The notes beneath the pieces are model-generated. The model was not told where the DNA came from. It searched no databases and saw nothing but the letters and a program-made list of their open reading frames with translations. 64,000 bases of DNA from Micromonospora solifontis (GTDB lineage Bacteria > Actinomycetota > Actinomycetes > Mycobacteriales > Micromonosporaceae), in assembly GCF_003725545.1 (NCBI RefSeq), contig NZ_RJLN01000018.1, positions 1 through 64,000 on the forward strand. The letters are read 5' to 3'. Both the position numbers and the translations under genes were made by a program. Numbering within the stretch: the stretch's first letter is position 1; the number at the start of each line of letters is the position of its first letter. Positions 48,552 through 57,691 of the stretch are shown piece by piece.

Positions 48552-49505
48552 TCAGGTCATGTCGTCGTAGCGGCGCTCGATCGGCGCGGGAGCGGCGATC
48601 GGCTGCGGCGCCCCGATCGGGGCGGACGCCTCCACCCGCCCGGCCGCCTCCACCGGCTCCACGGAGAGGTCCAGCGGCGACACCTCGTCGTCGGCGACGT
48701 CCGCGTAGATCTCCCGGCCCCGCCCGCGCCGCTTGTCGTTGAGGAAGGCCACCCCGACCGCGACGAAGTAGAGCAGCGAGAGCGCGGCGGCCAGCAGGGT
48801 CATGCCGAACGGACCCGGGTCCGGCGTGGCGACCGCGGCGAACGCGAAGGACACGAAGATCACCGCACGCCACCAGCTGAGCAGGCGCCGGGCGCTCGCC
48901 ACCCCGGTGAAGTTGAGCATGAGCAGGATCAGCGGGAACTCGAACGCCACCCCGAACAACAGGATCATGTTGGTGACGAACCCGATGTACGCGCTGACCT
49001 CGAACTGGTTGGACAGCCCGCCCACCCCGGACTCCATGAGGAACCCGAGGCCCTTGTCGACCACGAAGTAGGCCAGCACCCCGCCGGCCGCGAACAGCGG
49101 CGCGGCGATCGACACGAAGACGTAGGCCCACTTGCGCTCGTGCCGGTGCAGGCCGGGGGCGATGAACGCCCAGAGCTGGTAGAGCCAGACCGGCCCGCCG
49201 ATGATCAGGCCGAGCCAGAGCGCCAGCTTCAGCTTCAGCACGAAACCGGTGGTCGGCGCCAGCGCCAGCAGGTCCTGGCAGTGCCCCGCCGCGTCGAGCG
49301 TGCCGGGCAGCCGGCAGTACGGCCGTTTGAGTAGCAGGAACACCGGGTCGGCGAGCCAGAAACCGGCGATCAGGCCCGCCACGATCGCCAGCGAGGCGCG
49401 GAACAGCCGGTTGCGCAGCTCACGGATGTGCTCCATGAGCGTCATCGAGCCGTCGGCGGCCCGCTCGAAGTCGCTCGGGCCGCGCTTCTTCAACCCGAAG
49501 GCCAC
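48552..49505 (-). CDS. tatC: Sec-independent translocase TatC
   Basis: 317 aa, GTG at 49505. MTLMEHIRELRNRLFRASLAIV is the conserved TatC N-terminus. Six transmembrane helices include PVWLYQLWAFIAPGLHRHERKWAYVFV (the F-P-GL-E region), FVTNMILLFGVAFEFPLILLML and TPDPGPFGMTLLAAALSLLYF. A ~65-residue Pro/Ala-rich cytoplasmic tail follows. It recognises twin-arginine signal peptides and forms the translocase with TatA (19-nt gap upstream). The GH5 enzyme in this window has a Tat-like signal. Confidence 0.96.
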   Translation of the reverse strand: MAFGLKKRGPSDFERAADGSMTLMEHIRELRNRLFRASLAIVAGLIAGFWLADPVFLLLKRPYCRLPGTLDAAGHCQDLLALAPTTGFVLKLKLALWLGLIIGGPVWLYQLWAFIAPGLHRHERKWAYVFVSIAAPLFAAGGVLAYFVVDKGLGFLMESGVGGLSNQFEVSAYIGFVTNMILLFGVAFEFPLILLMLNFTGVASARRLLSWWRAVIFVSFAFAAVATPDPGPFGMTLLAAALSLLYFVAVGVAFLNDKRRGRGREIYADVADDEVSPLDLSVEPVEAAGRVEASAPIGAPQPIAAPAPIERRYDDMT

Positions 49506-49524
49506 GGTGTGAGGCCCTCTCGGA

Positions 49525-49827
49525 TCAGTTCTCGCGGACGCGCTGCACCGGGTCGACCGGCGGGGCGACCGGCTGCTGCGGCTGCGGGGCGAACTGCTGC
49601 TGCGGCTGCGCGTACTGCTGCTGCGGCGGGAGCGGCTGGTAGCCGGCCTGCGCGTCGGCCTTCTCGGCCAGGTCGCGGTCGTCGTCGTGCAGGCTCTTGG
49701 TCTCGGCCTTGATGATCCGCAGCGAGCGGCCCAGCGAACGGGCCGCGTCGGGGAGCCGCTTCGCGCCGAAGAGCAGGATCAGCACGACCACGAGTACGGC
49801 GATGTGCCACGGCTTGAGGGCACCCAT
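49525..49827 (-). CDS. tatA: Sec-independent translocase TatA
   Basis: 100 aa, ATG at 49827. One N-terminal helix (PWHIAVLVVVLILLFGAKRLPDAARSLGRSLRIIKAE) with the FGxKRLP hinge and amphipathic helix, followed by a low-complexity Gln/Pro tail (QQQYAQPQQQFAPQPQQ). It polymerises to form the translocation path with TatC. Confidence 0.95.
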   Translation of the reverse strand: MGALKPWHIAVLVVVLILLFGAKRLPDAARSLGRSLRIIKAETKSLHDDDRDLAEKADAQAGYQPLPPQQQYAQPQQQFAPQPQQPVAPPVDPVQRVREN

Positions 49828-50043
49828 GGGAAGCTCCAGTCGGTCAGTGTGGTGAAGGGGTGGTCGCAGCCCATCGTACGTGCGCGCATGAGCCTTGCCA
49901 CCCCACCCGGCCCCTCGATGCGGGCCCGGCCGGTGAAGTTTCGACCAACCCGAACTGTCCCGTCAACCACCCGTCCGGGCGCGATCCTGCGCGAAGTCGC
50001 CCCGGAACGCGCAGCCGGTGCGCGCCGGACCGACCGCTGTCGA
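49828..50043. other. 216-nt intergenic region upstream of tatA
   Basis: No gene seen. It probably holds the tatAC promoter; no confident -35/-10 pair was found. Confidence 0.4.
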
Positions 50044-50292
50044 TCACCTACCGCGCCTGGCCTTGATCAACGTCATCCGCTCCTGCACGACGACGACCCG
50101 CTCCTGCAGCGCCTCCGCCCGCTCCTGGAGCGACTCGGCGGCCGAGCGCAGCGCCTCCGCCTCGGCCTGGCGACCCTGCAGCGCGAGCGCCGCCCGGCGC
50201 AGCCGGGGCAGCCGCGCCAGCACCGGCCGGACCGCCAGGGCCAGCACGACGACGGCGAACACCACGACCCCGACCACGATCCACGTCACCAC
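50044..50292 (-). CDS. small membrane-anchored coiled-coil protein
   Basis: 82 aa, GTG at 50292. One N-terminal helix (VTWIVVGVVVFAVVVLALAV) followed by a highly charged coiled coil (AEALRSAAESLQERAEALQERVVVVQERMTLI). It lies between pafC and tatA, 10 nt past the pafC start-side neighbour, in the same orientation. It may be a conserved member of this cluster; function unknown. Confidence 0.65.
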   Translation of the reverse strand: MVTWIVVGVVVFAVVVLALAVRPVLARLPRLRRAALALQGRQAEAEALRSAAESLQERAEALQERVVVVQERMTLIKARRGR

Positions 50293-50302
50293 GGCGGTCA
50301 GC

Positions 50303-51310
50303 CTACCGGGGGACGCCGGCCACCGCCGGGTCGGCGCGCTCGGCCGGCGACGCGTACGCGTCCAGCGCGGCGACCGCCTGGGCGCGGACCTGCTCGGCCA
50401 GCTCGGCGGGCGCCAGCACGGTGACGTCCGAGCCGAGCCCGAGCACGAACCGCCGCGCCCAGCCCAGGTCGGTGACCCGCAGGGACACCAGCCACTGCTC
50501 GCCGTCGGCCTCGACCCGCTCGCACGGGTAGTACTCGGTGATCCACCGCTCGCCCCGGCCGATCCGCAGGGTGATCAGCGGCAGGTCGGGCGAGGGGCGG
50601 AACACCCCGTCGCTGAGGTCGTGCGGGCGGGCCTGCGGGGGCACCACGGCCGGCTCGGCCAGCTCGGTGATCGCGTCGATCCGGTCGGCCCGGAACAGCC
50701 GGACCGCCTCGGCCCGGCGGCACCACGCCTCCACGTACGCCCGGCCGCCCACCATCAGCATCCGCAGCGGGTCGATGGTCCGCTCGGTGGTCTCGTCCCG
50801 GGCCGCCGTGTAGTAGGTGATCCGCAGCGCCCGGCCGCGCTCCACGGCGGCGCGCAGCTCGCGGACCCGGGCGTTGTCCCCGGGCAGCCGCACCTCGACC
50901 GGCGCGCCGGCCAGGTCACCGGCCGCGCTCTCGATCTTGGCCAGGGCCCGCTCCACGGCCTCCCGGTTGGCCACCCCGGGCGTCTCGGCGAGCATCCGCA
51001 GCGCCACCACCAGCGCGAGCGCCTCGTCCGGGGTGAGCCGCAGCGGACGGTCGATGCCGGCGTCGTAGGTGATGGTCACCCGGTCACCGTCGAACGCCAT
51101 GTCGATCAGGTCGCCCGGCCCGTAGCCGGGCAGCCCGCACACCCAGAGCAGCTCCAGGTCCTCGCGCAGCTGCTTCTCGGTCACCCCGAGGTCCCGCGCC
51201 GCCTCGGCGATCTCGATGCCGGGGCGGGCCAGCAGGTAGGGCACCAGGTTGAGCAGCCGGGCCAGCCGGTCCGCCGAGGTGCGGCCACCCCGGGCCGCCG
51301 GGCGGGTCAC
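50303..51310 (-). CDS. pafC: PafC, WYL-domain regulator
   Basis: 335 aa, GTG at 51310 overlapping the pafB stop (GTGA). Winged helix ADRLARLLNLVPYLLARPGIEIAEAARDLGVTEKQLREDLELLWVCGLPGYGPGDLIDM. WYL domain TYYTAARDETTERTIDPLRMLMVGGRAYVEAWCRRAEAVRLFRADRI, then a C-terminal WCX-type extension. With PafB it forms the activator of LexA-independent DNA-damage genes in mycobacteria. Confidence 0.93.
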   Translation of the reverse strand: MTRPAARGGRTSADRLARLLNLVPYLLARPGIEIAEAARDLGVTEKQLREDLELLWVCGLPGYGPGDLIDMAFDGDRVTITYDAGIDRPLRLTPDEALALVVALRMLAETPGVANREAVERALAKIESAAGDLAGAPVEVRLPGDNARVRELRAAVERGRALRITYYTAARDETTERTIDPLRMLMVGGRAYVEAWCRRAEAVRLFRADRIDAITELAEPAVVPPQARPHDLSDGVFRPSPDLPLITLRIGRGERWITEYYPCERVEADGEQWLVSLRVTDLGWARRFVLGLGSDVTVLAPAELAEQVRAQAVAALDAYASPAERADPAVAGVPR

Positions 51311-52305
51311 CGGACACCCCCGGGCGCCGCCAGCTCGTCGTGCCGGGCGACGATCTCCTTCAGCCGTTGGATCACGGCCTCGCGTACCTCCGGCGGGTCC
51401 AGCACCCGCACGTCCGGGCCGTAGCCGGTGAGCTGGCCGGCGAGGAAGTCCGCGTCGGCGTACGGCAGCACCAGACGGTCGCCGTCCGGCCCGGCGGTGG
51501 ACTGCACCGCCCAACGGCGCAGCCCGGCGGCCCGGCCCGGGGCGACCAGCACGGTGGCCCGCCCGGTCCGCTCGACCGGCCCGGACCAGCGGGCGACGTG
51601 GCTGATCAGGTCCACCCCGGCGGGCGGCTGGTACGCCCCCGGGTCACCGGTCGCCCGCACCGCGCCCACCACCCGGGAGAGCCGGAAGCAGCGGGTGGCC
51701 GCCCGGTCCAGGTCGTGCCCGACCACGTACCACCGGCCGCGCCAGCAGACCACGCCCCAGGGCTGCAGCCGGCGGCGCGTCGGCGCGTCCCGGTCCGGCA
51801 CCCGGTAGTCGAAGTTGACCTCCCGGCGGTCCCGGGCCGCGGCGGTCAGCGGGGCGAACGCCGGGTCGACCGTGACCATCGGCTCCACGCCGAGGGTCGC
51901 CTGCGGGTCCACGTCGATGCCGGCGGCGCGCAGCTTGGCCAGCCCGGAGGAGGCGGCGGTGGCCAGGCCGGCGTGCTGCCACAGCCGGGCGGCGATGCCC
52001 ACCGCGGCGGCCTCGTCCGGTTCGAGGGGGATGTCGGGCAGCGCGTACTCCCGGTGGGCGATCCGGTAGCCGGGCTCGGCGTCGAAGACGCTGGCCGTCC
52101 CGGTCTCCAGGGGCACCCCCAGCTCACGCAGCTCGGCCTTATCCCGTTCGAACTTGCGCTGGAACGCCTCGTGGTCCTTGACGTCGTCCGGGTCGTGCTC
52201 GTAGCCGGGCACGGTCGCGGCGATCTGCGCGGCGGTGAGGAACCGTCGCGTGGAGAGCAGACAGATCACCAGGTTGACCAGGCGTTCGGTACGGATCCGC
52301 GACAC
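51307..52305 (-). CDS. pafB: PafB, WYL-domain regulator
   Basis: 332 aa, GTG at 52305. N-terminal winged helix RTERLVNLVICLLSTRRFLTAAQIAATVPGYEHDPDDVKDHEAFQRKFERDKAELRELGVPLETG. WYL domain NFDYRVPDRDAPTRRRLQPWGVVCWRGRWYVVGHDLDRAATRCFRLSRV. First gene of the pafBC pair. In mycobacteria PafBC is a transcription activator of DNA-damage genes. Here it is separated from pafA by four unrelated genes. Confidence 0.94.
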   Translation of the reverse strand: MSRIRTERLVNLVICLLSTRRFLTAAQIAATVPGYEHDPDDVKDHEAFQRKFERDKAELRELGVPLETGTASVFDAEPGYRIAHREYALPDIPLEPDEAAAVGIAARLWQHAGLATAASSGLAKLRAAGIDVDPQATLGVEPMVTVDPAFAPLTAAARDRREVNFDYRVPDRDAPTRRRLQPWGVVCWRGRWYVVGHDLDRAATRCFRLSRVVGAVRATGDPGAYQPPAGVDLISHVARWSGPVERTGRATVLVAPGRAAGLRRWAVQSTAGPDGDRLVLPYADADFLAGQLTGYGPDVRVLDPPEVREAVIQRLKEIVARHDELAAPGGVR

Positions 52306-52494
52306 GCCTGAACGCTAGCAGCCCGCGCGGCGTGAGCGTGCACCCCGCGCGGGCGCGCCGCACGGGGGGGGCCACCGCTCCCGGTCGCGGCGCGCGCCGA
52401 GCCCGAGGTACCTCGCCAGGCGATCCGCGCCACACCGCCCCCGGCCGGCTCCGCTCACCGCGCGGACCACCGGGACCGGCCATAGGGTGAGCGC
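52306..52494. other. 189-nt intergenic region between pafB and the CDF gene
   Basis: Very GC-rich with a G7 run near 52364. It is the divergent promoter region of pafB and the cation transporter. No clear operator was found. Confidence 0.4.
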
Positions 52495-53502
52495 ATGTCG
52501 GAAGCGGAGGCCAAGGCCGAGAGCGTCGGCACCGTCGTGGTGGCCGGCGCGGCGAACCTCGCCATCGCGGTCGCCAAGCTGGTCGCCGGCCTGATCTCCG
52601 GCTCCGCGGCGATGCTCTCCGAGGCCGCCCACTCGCTCGCCGACACCACCACCGAGGTGCTGCTCTACCTGGCGTTGCGGCGGGGGGCGCGGCCCGCCGA
52701 CCGCCGGCACCCGTTCGGGTACGGCAAGGAGAGCTACGTCTGGGCGTTCCTGGCCGCCCTGTTCACCTTCGTCGTCGGGGCGGGCTTCGCCATCACCCAC
52801 GGCGTCACCACGATCCTCGTGCACGAGCACACCGGGAACTATCGGGCCTCGTACCTCGTGCTGGCGATCTCGTTCGTGATCGAGTCGGTGTCGCTGGCTC
52901 GGGCGATCCGGCAGGTACGCCGCGAGTCCCGCCGCTGGCGGTCCAGTCCGCACCGCTACCTGCGGCTGACCCCGGACACCACGGTGAAGGCGGTCTTCCT
53001 GGAGGACAGCGCGGCCCTGGTCGGCCTGCTGATCGCCGGCGTCGGCCTCGGGCTCTCCGAACTCACCGCCGACGAGCTCTACGACGGCATCGCCTCGATC
53101 CTGATCGGCGTGCTGCTGCTGGTGGTCGCCGGCATCCTGGCCCGGAGCAACATCTCACTGCTGGTGGGCCGGGCGGTGTCCGACCGGGTGCACCGGCGGA
53201 TCGAGGAGGAGCTGGAGGCGCTGCCGGAGGTGGACCGGGTCGACACGCTGATGACCATGCTGCTCGGCCCGGAGGACATCCTGGTCGCCGCCAAGGTCGA
53301 CTTCTGCGACGACGCCACCGCCGCCGACATCGAGGCCGCCGCCGACGAGGCCGAGCGGCGGCTCACCGAGCACTACCCGGAGATCGCGTACGTCTTCCTC
53401 GACCCCACCCGCTCGATGCGCGGCCCCGAGGGGCATCGGGCCCGGCCGACCCAGGACGAGAACCAGCGCCCGGTCGACGAGCCGGCCGGGGGCGGCTCCT
53501 GA
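52495..53502 (+). CDS. cation diffusion facilitator (CDF) transporter
   Basis: 335 aa, ATG at 52495 with AGGGTGA upstream. Six helices; the conserved SAAMLSEAAHSLADTTTEVLLYLALRRGARPADRRHPFGYGKESYVW carries the CDF signature (H/D pair and HPFGYG). VFLEDSAALVGLLIAGVG supplies the second metal-binding pair. The cytoplasmic C-terminal domain is ~110 residues. Exports zinc or a similar divalent ion in exchange for protons. Confidence 0.93.
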   Translation: MSEAEAKAESVGTVVVAGAANLAIAVAKLVAGLISGSAAMLSEAAHSLADTTTEVLLYLALRRGARPADRRHPFGYGKESYVWAFLAALFTFVVGAGFAITHGVTTILVHEHTGNYRASYLVLAISFVIESVSLARAIRQVRRESRRWRSSPHRYLRLTPDTTVKAVFLEDSAALVGLLIAGVGLGLSELTADELYDGIASILIGVLLLVVAGILARSNISLLVGRAVSDRVHRRIEEELEALPEVDRVDTLMTMLLGPEDILVAAKVDFCDDATAADIEAAADEAERRLTEHYPEIAYVFLDPTRSMRGPEGHRARPTQDENQRPVDEPAGGGS

Positions 53503-53508
53503 CCCGAC

Positions 53509-53535
53509 GGCCGGGCGACCCGGCCGCGCCCGGCC
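53509..53535. terminator. weak hairpin after the CDF gene
   Basis: A 9-bp stem GGCCGGGCG/CGCCCGGCC with a 9-nt loop just past the stop at 53502. Very GC-rich context makes chance pairing possible. Confidence 0.35.
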
Positions 53536-53562
53536 CGTCCCCGGGTCGATAGCGTGCCGGGC

Positions 53563-54648
53563 ATGGTGCGATGGCGGTCCGGAACGGTGGCGGCGGTACG
53601 GCGGCGGTGGGCCGGCGCGGCCGAACTCGACGTCGACCTGCCCGACGGCGGCCGGCTGCGCGCCCTGGCCTACCCGGCGCTGGTCGGCGACCCGGTGCCC
53701 GGCGACCGGGTGCTGCTCAACGCCGGCGCCCTGCTGATGGGCCTGGGCACCGGCGGATACGCCCTGGTCGTCGCCCTGCCCGACCGGCTGCCGGCCGACC
53801 CGCCGCAGGCCGCCGACACCCGCGACGCCGGCCACCTGGTCAAGGCCCGCTACACGCCGCTGCAACCGATCCTGCTCGGCGTGGACGAGGAGGCCTCCCC
53901 GCACCACGAGCTGCTGGCCGCCGCCGAGAGCCTGGACGGGCTGCCGGTGGTCACCGCCGACCTGCACTCCGCGCTCCCGGCGATCCTCGCCGGCATCCAC
54001 GCCGACGCCCCGCACGCCCGGGTGGCGTACCTGCTCACCGACGGCGGGGCGCTGCCCGCCTGGTTCTCCCGCACCCTCGCCGGGCTGGCCGGACACCTCG
54101 TCGGCACGGTCACCGTCGGCCAGGCGTTCGGCGGCGACCTGGAGGCCGCCACGCTGCACAGCGGGCTGCTCGCCGCCCGGCACGTGCTGCGCGCCGACGT
54201 CGCGATCGTCGCCCAGGGACCGGGCAACCTGGGCACCGGCACCCGCTGGGGATTCTCCGGGGTGGCCGTCGGCGAGGCGGTCAACGCCGTGGCGACCCTC
54301 GGCGGGCGGGCGGTCGGCTCGCTGCGGATCTCCGACGCCGATCCCCGCCCCCGGCACCGGGGCGTCTCCCACCACAGCCTCACCGCGTACGGCCGGGTCG
54401 CCCTCGCCCCGGCCGAGCTGGTCGTGCCCGCCGGGCTCGAACCGGCGCTCGCCGCCCGGCTGGTGGCGGACCTGGCCCCCCTCGCCGAACGGCACCGGAT
54501 CGTCACCGTGCCCACCGACGGGCTCGACGCGGCGCTACGGGCCAGCCCGGTGGGGTTGTCCACGATGGGACGCGGGCTCGACGCCGACCACGCCTACTTC
54601 CTGGCCGCGGCCGCCGCCGGCCGGCACGCCGCCGCCCTCGCCGGCTGA
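53563..54648 (+). CDS. DUF3866 family protein
   Basis: 361 aa, ATG at 53563 (a GTG at 53554 is possible). MVRWRSGTVAAV, LAYPALVGDPVPGDRVLLNAGAL, GTGGYALVVALP, HLVKARYTPLQPILLGVDEEASPHHELL and AQGPGNLGTGTRWGFSGVAVGEAVNAVATLGGRAVGSLRISDADPRPRHRGVSHHSLTAYG are the signature blocks of DUF3866. This actinobacterial family often sits next to pafBC/proteasome genes. Function unknown; no membrane segment. Its conservation near this locus suggests a link that has not been worked out. Confidence 0.85.
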   Translation: MVRWRSGTVAAVRRRWAGAAELDVDLPDGGRLRALAYPALVGDPVPGDRVLLNAGALLMGLGTGGYALVVALPDRLPADPPQAADTRDAGHLVKARYTPLQPILLGVDEEASPHHELLAAAESLDGLPVVTADLHSALPAILAGIHADAPHARVAYLLTDGGALPAWFSRTLAGLAGHLVGTVTVGQAFGGDLEAATLHSGLLAARHVLRADVAIVAQGPGNLGTGTRWGFSGVAVGEAVNAVATLGGRAVGSLRISDADPRPRHRGVSHHSLTAYGRVALAPAELVVPAGLEPALAARLVADLAPLAERHRIVTVPTDGLDAALRASPVGLSTMGRGLDADHAYFLAAAAAGRHAAALAG

Positions 54649-54748
54649 CCCGCTCCCTCGGGCTCCCCCGGCCATCTCGCCGAGGTGGCGGGCGCGGGCA
54701 CCGGTGGACACCGCCAGATCGCCGACTCGATCACCCCACCGGCCGGTG

Positions 54749-55858
54749 TCAGTCGAAGCGCACCGTCCGTTCGGGCTGGTCCGGGCAGACGAAGTTGAGC
54801 AGGCGGCCGGCCTCAGCCGCCAGCGCCTCCCGGTCGGCCCCGCCCAGCGACCGGAAGGGGCGCACGCGCAGCGTCGCTGTGCCGTCCTCCCGGTCGACCG
54901 CCCAGGTCCCGGCCACGAATCCGTCCACCAGCACCGTCGCGGCCACCGCCGGCGTGAGCACCCGACGGCGCTCCACATCGCCGAGCACCCGGGTCCGGTC
55001 GGCGTACGCCAGCAGGAGGTTGTCGTACTCCGGAAGCAGCCGGGGCGGCGCCGGCGTGTCGGGGTCGGGCCGCTCCGCGTCCGGCAGGTCGAACAGCTCC
55101 CGCCCCTGCTCGTCGCGGAACACCCGCAACTCGCCCCGGATCGGCTCGACCACCTCGGCCAGCCGGGTCAGTCCCGACCAGGCCTGCACGTCCGCGACGC
55201 TCGCCGGCCCGAACGCGGCCAGATAGCGGCGGACCAGCACGGCCGGATCGGCCGGCACCGGCGGGGCGGCGAGCCACTCCTGCGCGAGCGCGCACGGACC
55301 GTCCACCCGGCCACCCCAGGTGCCCGCCGGCGGCAGGTGCACCAGCGGCAGCAGGTACTGCACCGAGTGCAGCAACGCGCTGCGGTCATGGTCCGGCCAG
55401 CGCCTTGCCAGCAGCTCCCGCAACCGGGTCCGGCTCAGCGGCTCCCTGGCCAGCAGCTCGGCCGCGTGCGCCACCAGGTCGGCCGGGTCGACGCCCGCGG
55501 TGGCCCGGCCCGCGAACTGCCGCTGCAGCCGCGCCATCAGCGGTTGCAGCAGCGGGCGCAGCCACCGGTAGTCCGCCGCCGCGGTCACGTGCAGGGTGCC
55601 GCGCACGGTGGTCGCCCGCACCACCTGCCGCCGCAGCAGCAACCCGGTCAGGTCGTCACGGCCGAACCCGGCCACCCGTGACCACAACCCCAGGTAGGGC
55701 GCGGCCGGCACCTGGCCCTGCAACCCGACCAGCCGGCGCACCACGTCCAGGGCCGGCTGGTCGGTCCGGTCGAGCAGGAACTGGCGGGCGACCGTGGCCC
55801 GGTTCAACGCCCGACGGGACAGCACCGGCACCCCGGCCGCGACGCGACGCTCCGGCAC
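54749..55858 (-). CDS. AlkZ-like winged-helix (HTH_42) protein
   Basis: 369 aa, start at 55858. Three winged-helix-like repeats. VLSRRALNRATVARQFLL leads into VVRRLVGLQGQVPAAPYLGLWSR, which carries a QxQ motif (Gln-Gly-Gln) like that catalytic in the AlkZ DNA glycosylases that unhook interstrand crosslinks. TTVRGTLHVTAAADYRWL and PEYDNLLLAYADR are further family landmarks. It could repair bulky lesions. Lying next to DNA-damage regulators pafBC is suggestive. Antibiotic self-resistance is not indicated by any adjacent biosynthetic cluster. Confidence 0.82.
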   Translation of the reverse strand: MPERRVAAGVPVLSRRALNRATVARQFLLDRTDQPALDVVRRLVGLQGQVPAAPYLGLWSRVAGFGRDDLTGLLLRRQVVRATTVRGTLHVTAAADYRWLRPLLQPLMARLQRQFAGRATAGVDPADLVAHAAELLAREPLSRTRLRELLARRWPDHDRSALLHSVQYLLPLVHLPPAGTWGGRVDGPCALAQEWLAAPPVPADPAVLVRRYLAAFGPASVADVQAWSGLTRLAEVVEPIRGELRVFRDEQGRELFDLPDAERPDPDTPAPPRLLPEYDNLLLAYADRTRVLGDVERRRVLTPAVAATVLVDGFVAGTWAVDREDGTATLRVRPFRSLGGADREALAAEAGRLLNFVCPDQPERTVRFD

Positions 55859-55936
55859 CCGCGGCTCCTCCCGTGCCAGGACCGCGTACCCGGCCCTCGT
55901 GGCGCAGAGGCTAACGTCGGCCCCCGACAGAACCGC

Positions 55937-56155
55937 TCACCCGAAGTAGAGGATCAACCCCAGCCAGGCGACCACGATGAGGATCAGCGCGGCCGCCAGC
56001 ACCCAGGTCGGCACCGCGTACTCGCCGCGGCGGTTCCGCTCGATCTCGGCGCGGATCTTCTCCCGGCGCCGGTCGATCCAGTTGAGCTTCTCGGTGCCGG
56101 AGTCGCGGCCCGGCCGGGGCTCACGATCGCGGTCGGAGGGTTCGGAAGTGTTCAT
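55937..56155 (-). CDS. small C-terminally anchored membrane protein
   Basis: 72 aa, ATG at 56155. A charged N-terminus (WIDRRREKIRAEIERNRRGEYAVPTW) precedes a single C-terminal helix VLAAALILIVVAWLGLILYFG, so it is tail-anchored. It lies 59 nt downstream of pafA on the same strand and could be co-transcribed. No known domain. Confidence 0.6.
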   Translation of the reverse strand: MNTSEPSDRDREPRPGRDSGTEKLNWIDRRREKIRAEIERNRRGEYAVPTWVLAAALILIVVAWLGLILYFG

Positions 56156-56214
56156 CGCGACGCCAGCGTACCGGTGGGTGGGCGGCCGGTGCCGCCCACC
56201 GGCCGCCCCCGCCG

Positions 56215-57573
56215 TCACATGCTGGCGATCAGCCGCTCCACCCGCTCGTCGTACGCCCGGAACGGGTCCTTGCACAGCACCGTGCGCTGGGCCTGGTCGT
56301 TCAGCTTCAGGTGCACCCAGTCGACGGTGAAGTCGCGCCGCTTCTCCTGCGCGTGCCGGATGAACTCGCCGCGCAGCCGCGCCCGGGTGGTCTGCGGCGG
56401 CGTCTCCTTCGCCTCGAAGATCTCCGGGTCGGTCGCCACCCGGTCCACCTCGCCCCGCCGCTCGAGCAGCCCGTACAGGCCGCGCCCGCGCCGCAGGTCG
56501 TGGTACGCCAGGTCCATCTGCGCCACCCGCGGATGCGACAGCGGCAGGTCGTGCTTGCGCTGGTACCGCTCGATCAGCTTCAGCTTGGTCACCCAGTCGA
56601 TCTCGCGGGCCACCGGGTCCAGGTCACCGGTCTCCACCGCGCGCAGCACCCGGGCCCACAGGTCCACCACCCGCTTCGCGGTCTGGTCCCCACCCCGGCG
56701 CTCCACGAACTCCGTCGCCTTGGCCAGGTACTCCTGCTGGATGTCCAGCGCGGACACCTCCTTGCCGGAGGCCAGCCGCACCTTGCGCCGGCCGGTGATG
56801 TCGTGCGACACCTCGCGGATCGCCCGGATCGGGTTCTCCAGCGTCAGGTCACGCATCACCACCCCGGCCTCGATCATCCGCAGCACGATGTCGGCGGTGC
56901 CGACCTTGAGCAGGGTGGTGACCTCGTTCATGTTCGAGTCACCGACGATCACGTGCAGGCGGCGGTAGCGCTCCGCGTCCGCGTGCGGCTCGTCCCGGGT
57001 GTTGATGATCGGCCGGCTGCGGGTGGTCGCCGAGGACACCCCTTCCCAGATGTGCTCCGCCCGCTGCGACAGGCAGTAGACCGCCCCGCGCGGCGTCTGC
57101 AGCACCTTGCCCGCGCCGCAGATCAACTGCCGGGTGACCAGGAACGGGATCAGCACGTCCGCCAGCCGGCCGAACTCCCCGTGCCGGGACACCAGATAGT
57201 TCTCGTGGCAGCCGTACGAGTTGCCGGCCGAGTCGGTGTTGTTCTTGAACAGGTAGATCTCACCCGCGATGCCCTCGTCGTGCAGCCGCTTCTCCGCGTC
57301 GACGAGCAGCCCCTCCAGGATCCGCTCGCCCGCCCGGTCGTGCGCGACCAGGTCGGTCACCGAGTCACACTCGGGGGTCGCGTACTCCGGGTGCGAGCCC
57401 ACGTCCAGGTAGAGCCGGGCGCCGTTGCGCAGGAACACGTTGCTCGACCGGCCCCACGACACCACCCGCCGGAACAGGTACCGCGCGACCTCGTCGGGGG
57501 ACAGCCGGCGCTGCCCGCGATAGGTGCAGGTGACGCCGTACTCGGTTTCGAGGCCGAAGATTCGCCGATCCAT
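56215..57573 (-). CDS. pafA: Pup-protein ligase PafA
   Basis: 452 aa, ATG at 57573. [18 protein letters not shown] with the catalytic E-x-E-Y-G segment, [28 protein letters not shown]/Mg residues in [23 protein letters not shown], and [27 protein letters not shown] are the PafA/Dop carboxylate-amine ligase signature. It joins the C-terminal Glu of Pup to substrate lysines to mark them for the proteasome. Length is normal. It is separated from the prc/pup/dop genes by an insertion of three genes (57692-60634). Confidence 0.97.
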   Translation of the reverse strand: MDRRIFGLETEYGVTCTYRGQRRLSPDEVARYLFRRVVSWGRSSNVFLRNGARLYLDVGSHPEYATPECDSVTDLVAHDRAGERILEGLLVDAEKRLHDEGIAGEIYLFKNNTDSAGNSYGCHENYLVSRHGEFGRLADVLIPFLVTRQLICGAGKVLQTPRGAVYCLSQRAEHIWEGVSSATTRSRPIINTRDEPHADAERYRRLHVIVGDSNMNEVTTLLKVGTADIVLRMIEAGVVMRDLTLENPIRAIREVSHDITGRRKVRLASGKEVSALDIQQEYLAKATEFVERRGGDQTAKRVVDLWARVLRAVETGDLDPVAREIDWVTKLKLIERYQRKHDLPLSHPRVAQMDLAYHDLRRGRGLYGLLERRGEVDRVATDPEIFEAKETPPQTTRARLRGEFIRHAQEKRRDFTVDWVHLKLNDQAQRTVLCKDPFRAYDERVERLIASM

Positions 57574-57691
57574 GATGTGACATTAGCCGCCCGAGGCACC
57601 GGATGGGCAGCGCTCAACCCGCTGGTCTCACCCGCGGCGGCCCCTGGCAATCCCACGGCCTCCCGCTCCCGCCGCCGGTACCGTCCCAGCC

